Source of the DNA: RUG12461 sp045661345
GTDB lineage: Bacteria; Bacillota; Clostridia; Lachnospirales; Lachnospiraceae
NCBI GenBank assembly: GCA_045661345.1
Contig: JAZRFM010000013.1
Span: 5,019-69,018, forward strand
DNA: 64,000 nt
Direction of reading: 5' to 3'
Every line of letters begins with the position of its first letter. The stretch's first letter is position 1. The notes under the pieces were generated by a model, which worked only from the letters and a program-made list of their open reading frames with translations, did no database searches and was not told where the DNA came from. Position numbers and translations under genes: made by a program. Shown one piece after another: positions 57,353 through 64,000 of the stretch.

Positions 57353-59023
57353 ATGAAAAATCCTTATTCTCAGAAAAAAAGTCCGCTCTATATCATGAGC
57401 TGCACCGCATTTGCTATTTTCCTTCTTGCCTTTTTTATATCCGGCGTTCAACTAATCCGTACCCAGGAAATCGATTATGACGCCGCCTATAATGCGCAGG
57501 TAGCCTTACGTTACCTCAATGAGGGGGTTTACGGCATCTATTACCCTTCCCCGGCGACCTTTCCGAACATCATTACTACAGGACAAACTGTGATCCTTCC
57601 TGCTATTTTGCTTTACTATCTATTCGGTGTACGAATGATCACAACAGGTCTGGTCCCGCTGTTATATGCTACAGCCAGTCTGTTTTTCCTGTTTCTTCTT
57701 CTGCGCAGCTCCATTTCAGTAAAGAAAACAGACCATATTTGTTCTGTTCTCTTTCCCGTACTGATCGTAATCATGATGCCGGGATCTGATTATCTTTTTC
57801 TGAGTGTCAGCACCCAGCTCTGGGGGGAAAGTGCTTCCCTGTTCTACACCATTCTGGCATGCCACCTGTTTTCTGCCTCTATGAAAGGAAGGCACCGTCT
57901 GCTGATGCAGTTTTTCTCCGGCATGGCACTCATTTCCGCACTCATTTCAAAAACCAGTGCCATTTGTATCGTGATTGTCTACTTGCTTTGTCTGTTCCTC
58001 TGTTCTTTGCTGTTTCGCAGGCTTTCCCTCCTCTCCGCTCCGGTCTGTCTGCTGGGATGCGGAGCGGGTTTTTTCTTATGGGAGAGCATAAAATGTGTCC
58101 AGCTCGGAGGATGGAAAAATGTGTTTCAATGGTGGATGAACGAGCGGCTCAATGCGAAAGCACAAACGGCCACAGAAACTCTCTTCGGATCCATTTCACC
58201 GCACCAGGTGCAAGAACGGTTCCTCTGGGTGTCGCAATTCCTGTTTGAAAAGCCGGTGTTTATGTCTTTTCTGCTTCTGGTGCTTCCTTTTATCGGTATC
58301 ATTCTGGTACTCATCCTGCGAAAGAAAAATGCGGATTTGGCGTATACACTCTTGCCAATGGAAATACTGGGCCTTACGGGTGTATCCCTGCCGATCTATT
58401 ATGTTTTTTTCGGTAATGTAGGGCTTCGTTATCCGAGGCGTCAGGAAGTGTATGTATTTTTATCCTTAGTCTTCGCCTTTTATCTCGCTTTCTTCCTCAT
58501 CAAAGTGTTTATGGACGCTTTATCGTCTGCTGCCGGACTTCATCGGGATCTTTATGTTTCCGCCTTTACTCTGTGTATCGTTTTTCTCGCCTCAAATCTC
58601 ATGCATACAACCGTTGCGGAAAACTATCGGGACTGGTTCAAGCCCAAAGAGTTGTCTGATGGCACATGTAACATGCTGATGTGTGCCGAAACAGTTAAAC
58701 AATTGCCTGAGGATATTGTGATTTTTACACATGATTATTATCAAATGCCCCAGATTTCTCTGCTCTCCAACAGACAGTTTGTTCCCTTTATGAGCAGAGA
58801 GCATCCCTTGGCGCAACCCTCCTATTTTCTGACGGGAACAGAGGAGTCTCCCGAAGGATATGACTCCTATCTGGATTGGCTCACTCAGTTTTACGATGTT
58901 CAACCTGTTTTTCAGTATCCGAAAAAAGAAAATGGCGCAGTAACAGAAACCGGCAATCTCTATTATTTAACCCCAAAGAAGAGTAGCTATGGACAGATTA
59001 TACATCATCATACCCGCTTATAA
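57353..59023 (+). CDS. GT-C fold membrane glycosyltransferase-like protein
   Basis: A 556-residue polytopic protein with about eleven helices. The first extracytoplasmic loop has TQEIDYDAAYNAQVALRYL followed by GVYGIYYPSPATFPN, the Asp-containing pattern of ArnT/PMT-type glycosyltransferases (GT-39/GT-83-like). The C-terminal 100 residues are soluble and extracytoplasmic. The start at 57353 (MKNPYSQKKS) has AAAGGA at a long spacing; the longer frame lies in the preceding gene. It overlaps the next gene by 35 nt. Confidence 0.8.
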   Translation: MKNPYSQKKSPLYIMSCTAFAIFLLAFFISGVQLIRTQEIDYDAAYNAQVALRYLNEGVYGIYYPSPATFPNIITTGQTVILPAILLYYLFGVRMITTGLVPLLYATASLFFLFLLLRSSISVKKTDHICSVLFPVLIVIMMPGSDYLFLSVSTQLWGESASLFYTILACHLFSASMKGRHRLLMQFFSGMALISALISKTSAICIVIVYLLCLFLCSLLFRRLSLLSAPVCLLGCGAGFFLWESIKCVQLGGWKNVFQWWMNERLNAKAQTATETLFGSISPHQVQERFLWVSQFLFEKPVFMSFLLLVLPFIGIILVLILRKKNADLAYTLLPMEILGLTGVSLPIYYVFFGNVGLRYPRRQEVYVFLSLVFAFYLAFFLIKVFMDALSSAAGLHRDLYVSAFTLCIVFLASNLMHTTVAENYRDWFKPKELSDGTCNMLMCAETVKQLPEDIVIFTHDYYQMPQISLLSNRQFVPFMSREHPLAQPSYFLTGTEESPEGYDSYLDWLTQFYDVQPVFQYPKKENGAVTETGNLYYLTPKKSSYGQIIHHHTRL

Positions 59024-59735
59024 CGAAGAAGCAAACATCCGGCAGGTAGTTTCAGACTGGTATCCTGTCATTGCAGACAAGCCTTCCGGCAGCCGCCTTG
59101 TCATAATCGACGATGGCAGCCGGGATCAAACGTATTCCATTCTTTCTGACATGCAGGGGGCTTATCCAAGGTTGGTCGCATTAACAAAAGAGAATAGCGG
59201 TCATGGTTCCACCGTATTATACGGGTACCGATATGCTTTAGAAAACCAGGCCGATTACGTCTTCCAGACGGATTCCGATGGGCAGACCAATCCGCAGGAG
59301 TTTCTCCAATTCTGGCAATTACGCACCCGCTACGGCATGATCATCGGGCATAGAAAGAACCGCGAAGACGGCATTTCCCGTGTGATCGTCACAAAGGTAT
59401 TAAAGGGAGTCCTCTTCCTTTCTTTTGGTGTCCGAATAACGGATGCCAATACACCCTTTCGGCTCATGGAAGCAACAGAGCTGGCGTATAATCTGCAATA
59501 CATTCCACAGGATTTTTTCCTGACAAACGTGATCATTTCCGTACTTTGTGAACGAAGAGGAGTGAAAACCCACTACATCCCCATCACCTTCCGGCCAAGG
59601 CAGGGTGGCACAAATTCCATTAACCTGAAACGGATTATGCGGATCGGGATACAGTCCATCAGGGACTTTGCCGGAATAAAACGCATGTGGAAACAACATG
59701 ATATAGAAAACCCCCGCCATGATTGGCGGGGGTAG
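58989..59735 (+). CDS. Family 2 glycosyltransferase (polyprenyl-phosphate sugar synthase type)
   Basis: The 248-residue cytosolic protein resembles dolichol/undecaprenyl-phosphate mannose or glucose synthases: YIIIPAYNEEANIRQVV, RLVIIDDGSRDQTYSIL, NSGHGSTVLYGYRYAL, the DXD motif in FQTDSDGQTNP, and RPRQGGTNSINLKRIM. It has no C-terminal membrane helices. It probably makes the polyprenyl-phosphate sugar used by the two membrane transferases upstream. The last codons encode the hairpin that terminates ilvE from the opposite strand. Confidence 0.9.
   Translation: MDRLYIIIPAYNEEANIRQVVSDWYPVIADKPSGSRLVIIDDGSRDQTYSILSDMQGAYPRLVALTKENSGHGSTVLYGYRYALENQADYVFQTDSDGQTNPQEFLQFWQLRTRYGMIIGHRKNREDGISRVIVTKVLKGVLFLSFGVRITDANTPFRLMEATELAYNLQYIPQDFFLTNVIISVLCERRGVKTHYIPITFRPRQGGTNSINLKRIMRIGIQSIRDFAGIKRMWKQHDIENPRHDWRG
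59707..59732 (-). terminator. Terminator for the glnS-DUF2225-ilvE unit
   Basis: CCCCCGCCA (59711-59719) and TGGCGGGGG (59724-59732) form a perfect 9-bp stem over TGAT. On the minus strand it is followed by a U4 tract, 47 nt after the ilvE stop. The stem overlaps the last codons of the convergent glycosyltransferase. Confidence 0.7.
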
Positions 59736-59779
59736 AGAGCTATGTGTAACCTTATCGGGCTCTTGACGCTGGTATAATC

Positions 59780-60805
59780 TTACGCGATCCGGCAGATCCA
59801 GCCTTCCGGGCCTTCGATCTCACCCATCTGGATGCCGGTGAGGGTGTCGTAGAGCTTCTTCGTGACGGGACCCATTTCGTCCATTCCGCTGGGGAAGCAG
59901 ATCTCTCTGCCGTGGTCGTTGATCTTGCCCACCGGAGAGATCACTGCCGCTGTGCCGCAGAGACCGCACTCCGTGAACTCGGAGAGCTCATCAAAATGCA
60001 CCTCTCTGTGCTCCACCTGCATGCCAAGATACTTCTCCGCCACCACCATGATGGAGCGCCTCGTAATGGAGGGGAGGATGCTGTCGGACTTCGGTGTCAC
60101 AAGCTTGTTGTCCTTCGTGATGAAAATGAAATTCGCGCCGCCGGTCTCTTCCACCTTCGTGCGGGTGCCGGGATCCAGATACATATTCTCGGCAAAGCCC
60201 TCTTCATGCGCCTTCACGATAGGATACAGGCTCATGGCGTAATTCAGACCCGCTTTAATGTTTCCGGTACCATGTGGCGCCGCCCGGTCATAATCCGACA
60301 CTTTGATGACAATGGGCTTTGCCCCGCCCTTGAAATACGGTCCCACCGGCGTCACAAAGATCCGGAACATATACTCGTCCGCGGGTTTTACACCGATCAC
60401 GGGATTGATTCCCATCATGTAGGGCCGGATGTAAAGAGTCGCTCCGGATCCGAAGGGGGGCACATACGCTTCATTGGCCTTCACCACTTCCTTTACCGCC
60501 TCCACGAACCGGTCCGCCGGAAACTGCGGCATTTCAAGGCGCTCCGCGGAGTCCTTCATCCGCTCCGCGTTAAGATCCGGTCGGAAGCATACGATGTGTC
60601 CGTCTGCGGTGGTGTATGCCTTCAGGCCTTCAAAAATGGTCTGCGCATATTGAAAAACGCAGGCACATTCGTTCAGCGTGATGTCGGAATCCTTGATGAT
60701 GGCACCGTCATCCCATTTTCCGTCCCGGTAATAGGATACATACCGAAAATCCGCGTTCATGTAGCCAAAGCCGATGTTACTCCAGTCGATGTCTTTTTTT
60801 TCCAT
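59780..60805 (-). CDS. ilvE: Branched-chain amino acid aminotransferase
   Basis: IlvE interconverts branched-chain amino acids and their 2-oxo acids with glutamate. The 341-residue fold-type IV PLP enzyme shows ACVFQYAQTIFEGLKAY, VRIYMMGINPVIG-like LYIRPYMMGINPVIG, the PLP-lysine region GNIKAGLNYAMSLYPIVKA, VEETGGANFIFI and CGLCGTAAVISPVG. The start at 60805 (MEKKDIDWSN) follows GGAG by 8 nt. It lies 49 nt after the DUF2225 gene. Confidence 0.95.
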   Translation of the reverse strand: MEKKDIDWSNIGFGYMNADFRYVSYYRDGKWDDGAIIKDSDITLNECACVFQYAQTIFEGLKAYTTADGHIVCFRPDLNAERMKDSAERLEMPQFPADRFVEAVKEVVKANEAYVPPFGSGATLYIRPYMMGINPVIGVKPADEYMFRIFVTPVGPYFKGGAKPIVIKVSDYDRAAPHGTGNIKAGLNYAMSLYPIVKAHEEGFAENMYLDPGTRTKVEETGGANFIFITKDNKLVTPKSDSILPSITRRSIMVVAEKYLGMQVEHREVHFDELSEFTECGLCGTAAVISPVGKINDHGREICFPSGMDEMGPVTKKLYDTLTGIQMGEIEGPEGWICRIA

Positions 60806-60854
60806 TGCATTTACTCCTCTGTACAAAGCTTTTCGTACCGTATCAGATTCTTTT

Positions 60855-61739
60855 TCAGGACTTCTGTGTTTTTTGAATGCTTGCGATGATCTCGTCCTTC
60901 AGATCCCGGGCCTTTTCCTTGATCTTGGAGTTCGTTGCCGGGCTCGTGATGATCCGGGAAAGGCTTCTCGTCGCTGCGCTGTTATCTCCCATCTGAAACG
61001 CCATGGTGGCGAGGAGATAATCAACTGTGGACTGATCCATGCCCGCCATGGGGAAATTCTCCGTGGCAACAGCCTTGTTCAGGCCCTCATAGGCCTCCTT
61101 GTAATACTCCGCTTCCTGCTTTTTGCACTGGTCGAGCTCGTCCTTTGCTTCCGGATCCGCCGCAAGGGACTCTGCCTTGCCGCGGAACAGCCATGCCAGC
61201 ACCAGGCAGTTATAGGCCTTCTCGCTGGTCCTCGCTCCCTTTACCACTGCATTGTAAAGAGAAAGCTGATGCAGCGCAATCGCCGTATCATAATCCCATT
61301 CCCTGACCTCCGGCTTGTAGGCATCCGCAACCGATTTCGGGTCAAAGCTCCTGCAGATTTTTTCTTCCACCAGCTTTTTCTGGTTGGCATTGATGGTCTC
61401 AAAATATTTGCTGGAGGAAAGTGCCGTGTAACCGCAGAACGGACAGCAGTTGACGTTGTATTTCATGATGTCGATACCTTCGCAGCGCGGACGCAGGTCA
61501 CGATCCGATTCCAGACGCTTCACTCTTCCGCTCTTGGGCTGCAGGGTCTTAAACACCTTATCGCAGACCGGACAGCGAAGGGTTTTATCCAGCACAAATT
61601 CAGACTCTGACTTCTTCACCGGCGCTGCTGCCGACCCGCTCTCGGCCGCCTGCGCGACAGGTTTCTTCGGATCCTCAAAAAGGTCAATCTTTTCATCCGC
61701 TTTGATGCCAAACTTCTCCAGTCCCCCTAAAATACCCAT
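60855..61739 (-). CDS. DUF2225 protein with zinc-ribbon-like cysteine pairs
   Basis: A 294-residue cytosolic protein with CxxC pairs in RCPVCDKVFKTL and NCCPFCGYTAL, typical of DUF2225, followed by an all-helical TPR-like C-terminal part (YDTAIALHQLSLYNAVVKG, YNCLVLAWLFRGKAESLA, DYLLATMAFQMGDNSAATRS). Similar proteins are common in Firmicutes and have no assigned function. It is cotranscribed with glnS and ilvE. Confidence 0.88.
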   Translation of the reverse strand: MGILGGLEKFGIKADEKIDLFEDPKKPVAQAAESGSAAAPVKKSESEFVLDKTLRCPVCDKVFKTLQPKSGRVKRLESDRDLRPRCEGIDIMKYNVNCCPFCGYTALSSSKYFETINANQKKLVEEKICRSFDPKSVADAYKPEVREWDYDTAIALHQLSLYNAVVKGARTSEKAYNCLVLAWLFRGKAESLAADPEAKDELDQCKKQEAEYYKEAYEGLNKAVATENFPMAGMDQSTVDYLLATMAFQMGDNSAATRSLSRIITSPATNSKIKEKARDLKDEIIASIQKTQKS

Positions 61740-61785
61740 AATACGCTCTCCTTATTAAAAATAAAATTTACAATTAATTTTCGAG

Positions 61786-63492
61786 TTATTGCCCGTTATT
61801 CGCCGCAGGCAGCTTAAAGGAGCTCTTCAGTGACACGATTCTGTTGAAAACCAGTGCCCCCTCTTTGGAATCCTTTACATCCACACAGAAAAATCCCTGC
61901 CGGACAAACTGAAAGCTCTCGTAAGCCTTTGCATCCTTCAACGCCGGATCCACCAGCGCATGGGGTCTGACCGTCAAAGAATTCGGATTCAGGTTCAGAC
62001 TGCCGTCCTCATTATATACCCCCAGTGCCTCATCCACAATATTCTCATATAGCCGCACTTCCGCAGGGATCGCATCGGCGGCACTGATCCAGTGGATGGT
62101 ACCCTTCACCTTACGCCCGTCCGGGCTGTCCCCGCCTCTGGTCGCCGGATCATAGGTGCAGTGGATCTCGGTGATACGCCCCTCCTCATCCTTTTCAAAG
62201 CCGGTACACGTGACATAATAGGCCTGCATCAGTCTCACTTCATTGCCCGGATAAAGCCGGAAATACTTCTTCGGCGGCTCCTCCATAAAGTCTTCCCGCT
62301 CGATGTAAAGCTCCCGTCCGAATCGGAGGGTATGGCTCCCCAACCCGGGATTTTCCATGTTGTTGACGATGGTCAGCTCCTCCGTCTGTCCTTCCGGGTA
62401 ATTATCAATGATCACCTTCACCGGATCCAGCACCGCCATCATCCTGGGTCTTGTCATCTTCAGATCCTCCCGGATGCAGTACTCCAGCATGGCATAGTCC
62501 ACAGAGCTGTCGCTCTTGCTGACACCGCACAGGGACACGAATTTCTGGATAGACTCCGGTGTAAAACCGCGACGCCTCAGCCCCGCTATGGAAACCAGCC
62601 GGGGATCGTCCCAGCCGTCCACGATGTGATCCTCCACCAGCTTCTTGATATACCGCTTGCCCGTCACCACATTGGTGAGGTACATTTTGGCAAACTCAAT
62701 CTGCTTGGGTGAATCCTCCTCGGACTTCTTAAACTCTCCATGGATCAGCACCCAGTCGTAAAGGGGTCTGTGATCCTCAAACTCCAGCGTGCAGATGGAA
62801 TGGGTGATCCCCTCCAGAGCATCCTCGATGGGATGGGCAAAATCATACATGGGGTACACACACCACTGATCTCCCGTATTATGGTGGGTCATATGCGCCA
62901 CCCGATAAATCACGGGATCCCGCATATTCATATTCGGAGATGCCATATCGATCCGGGCACGAAGCACCTTTGTGCCGTCCTCATACTTCCCTTCCTTCAT
63001 CTCCTCAAAGAGCTTTCGGTTCTCCTCCGGAGAACGGTTCCGCCCCGGATCTTCCTTTCCGGGCTCCGTCAGCGTCCCTCTGGTCTGCCGTATTTCCTCC
63101 GGTGTCAGGTCAGACACATAGGCATCCCCTTTTTGAATCAGGCGCACCGCTGTTTCATACATCCTCGGAAAATAATCCGACGCGAAAAACAGCCGGTCTT
63201 CAAAGTCCGCTCCCAGCCATTCCACATCCTTCCGGATGGACTCCACAAATTCCGTCTTCTCCTTGGTGGGATTCGTATCATCAAACCGGAGATTGAACTT
63301 TCCGCCATACTCCTTCGCCAGTCCGTAGTTCAAAAGAATGGACTTGGCATGTCCGATATGAAGATAGCCATTGGGCTCCGGTGGAAACCGGGTCTTCACG
63401 GTCTCGCAATGCCCCTCCGCCAGATCTTTTTCAATAATCCGCTCAATAAAATTCTTAGAGACGGTCTCTTTTTCCGTCGTCTGCTGTTCCAT
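61786..63492 (-). CDS. glnS: Glutaminyl-tRNA synthetase
   Basis: A class I aminoacyl-tRNA synthetase of 568 residues. The HIGH motif is in RFPPEPNGYLHIGHAKS; other marks are FNLRFDDTNPTKEKTEFV, GDQWCVYPMYDFAHPIEDAL, IVDGWDDPRLVSIAGLRRRG and the C-terminal anticodon-binding beta barrels. The KMSKS-equivalent position reads VVTGKRYIKK, less canonical than MSKRKL of Escherichia coli. The start at 63492 (MEQQTTEKE) has AAAGGA 7 nt upstream; the longer frame runs into GC-rich noncoding DNA. Direct charging of tRNA-Gln means the GatCAB route is not the only one here. Confidence 0.97.
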   Translation of the reverse strand: MEQQTTEKETVSKNFIERIIEKDLAEGHCETVKTRFPPEPNGYLHIGHAKSILLNYGLAKEYGGKFNLRFDDTNPTKEKTEFVESIRKDVEWLGADFEDRLFFASDYFPRMYETAVRLIQKGDAYVSDLTPEEIRQTRGTLTEPGKEDPGRNRSPEENRKLFEEMKEGKYEDGTKVLRARIDMASPNMNMRDPVIYRVAHMTHHNTGDQWCVYPMYDFAHPIEDALEGITHSICTLEFEDHRPLYDWVLIHGEFKKSEEDSPKQIEFAKMYLTNVVTGKRYIKKLVEDHIVDGWDDPRLVSIAGLRRRGFTPESIQKFVSLCGVSKSDSSVDYAMLEYCIREDLKMTRPRMMAVLDPVKVIIDNYPEGQTEELTIVNNMENPGLGSHTLRFGRELYIEREDFMEEPPKKYFRLYPGNEVRLMQAYYVTCTGFEKDEEGRITEIHCTYDPATRGGDSPDGRKVKGTIHWISAADAIPAEVRLYENIVDEALGVYNEDGSLNLNPNSLTVRPHALVDPALKDAKAYESFQFVRQGFFCVDVKDSKEGALVFNRIVSLKSSFKLPAANNGQ

Positions 63493-64000
63493 ATTGAATT
63501 CCTTTCTGCCCCTTTCCAACCTGAACGGTAGTTTAATCTCCTGCCCTCCCGCCGGGCCCCCTGCGCCCTCCCGGCTTGTCCGCCCCCATCGGGCTCCCGC
63601 TGGCTTTTCACAAGCACATCGGAACTGCACATGCTCGCTCGATGTGCTTCTAATCAGATTTGCCAAGGCATCGACCGTTCCCGCAACCGCTCGCAACCTG
63701 CCATCCATGGCAGATGCTCGCTCTCGCACACGTCCTGTGTGCTCGTTGCTAGATATTGAGAAATCTGATAAGAATCACATTCTCGCTCACAAAGCATTCC
63801 GTTGTGCCTGTGACCAGCCGCCGGTCGCCCTGGGTCTCGACATGTCGGGCTGCATACAAAACCGTGTAACGTGTTGAGGAGCCTAGAGCTTTTTGGCATT
63901 TGACGATAGTATCAGCAGGGATTCGCCAGGACGGCGAATCCAGGTACCATGCGCCATGGAAGGCGCGTTGGTACCGGCTAAGTCGGATCGTAGCCATGTC
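63493..64000. other. Gene-free, hairpin-rich region upstream of glnS
   Basis: No frame with a credible start is seen. The region holds several strong inverted repeats: AAGCACATCG/CGATGTGCTT (63612-63621, 63640-63649), CTGCCAT/ATGGCAG (63698-63713), GCACAC/GTGTGC (63726-63742), an enclosing ATCAGATTT/AAATCTGAT pair (63653-63661, 63761-63769), GGATTCGCC/GGCGAATCC (63919-63941) and a 13-14-bp arm pair beginning GGTACCA (63943-63975). The motif TGCTCGCTC or TTCTCGCTC recurs three times. No T-box consensus was found for glnS. It may be a repeat element or structured RNA. Confidence 0.5.

Noticed and set aside
63493..63729. N-terminal extension of glnS
   Set aside because: The extension is Gly/Arg/Ala-rich noncoding-like sequence, and the ribosome binding site and family length support the ATG at 63492.
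63493..64000. T-box leader for glnS
   Set aside because: No T-box core sequence or antiterminator/terminator pair was found before glnS; the hairpins present do not match that architecture.

Overview
The window reads as chromosomal DNA of a clostridial Firmicute, most probably a Lachnospiraceae-type gut anaerobe. The basis is moderately high GC, strong AGGAGG-type ribosome binding sites, sigma-A promoters, an hrcA-grpE-dnaK-dnaJ operon with a CIRCE operator, a GerMN lipoprotein, a 2-hydroxyacyl-CoA dehydratase-type operon, many radical or Fe-S enzymes and Rpn-family nuclease remnants. No tRNA, rRNA or CRISPR array was recognised. Species-level assignment is inference.

Layout. 1-5.0 kb (minus): nifS-like cysteine desulfurase, thiI, an odd cytosolic BMP-family protein and a metallophosphoesterase running off the left edge form one operon (sulfur transfer to tRNA/thiamine). 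5.1-6.8 kb (plus): prmA-rsmE, ribosome and rRNA methylation. 6.8-11.7 kb (minus): hybrid histidine kinase, response regulator, acidic lipoprotein and a small unknown protein. 11.9-17.6 kb (minus): a coiled-coil protein with a C-terminal J-like domain, then the heat-shock operon hrcA-grpE-dnaK-dnaJ under CIRCE. 17.8-21.4 kb (minus): a heterodimeric ABC exporter pair. 21.6-27.8 kb (minus): two 2-hydroxyacyl-CoA dehydratase-family subunits, a 56-residue membrane protein, a large flavin/Fe-S GltD-like oxidoreductase and a PH-domain protein, a coherent redox operon of unknown substrate. 27.9-32.3 kb: hemW and lepA (minus), holA (plus) and rpsT (minus), with a symmetrical divergent promoter between lepA and holA. 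32.4-36.1 kb: ferredoxin-fused aldo/keto reductase (minus) and a YicI-type GH31 alpha-xylosidase (plus). 36.1-42.3 kb (minus): comEA, an OmpR-type two-component pair, a GerMN lipoprotein and comEC. 42.4-51.0 kb (minus): arginine operon argG-argC-GNAT-argJ-DUF4349-argB-argD-solute-binding protein. 51.1-59.7 kb: an accessory stretch with a CPBP protease, a 165-bp palindromic element, a decayed AlbA_2/Schlafen-like gene preceded by an 11-bp repeat array, an XRE regulator, an Rpn nuclease that has lost its catalytic core, a second XRE regulator and a three-gene surface glycosylation cluster that looks AT-richer than its surroundings. 59.8-63.5 kb (minus): glnS, a DUF2225 protein and ilvE. The last 500 bp hold no convincing gene but several strong hairpins.

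The best candidates for something undescribed are the dehydratase/flavoprotein operon with a terminator-like hairpin in its leader, the BMP protein that carries a ParB-like N-terminus and no export signal, and the palindromic element whose end supplies the stop codon of a decayed gene. Starts were moved from the longest possible frame wherever a ribosome binding site, family length or promoter position supported it. All domain names rest on motif recognition by eye, not on a database search.
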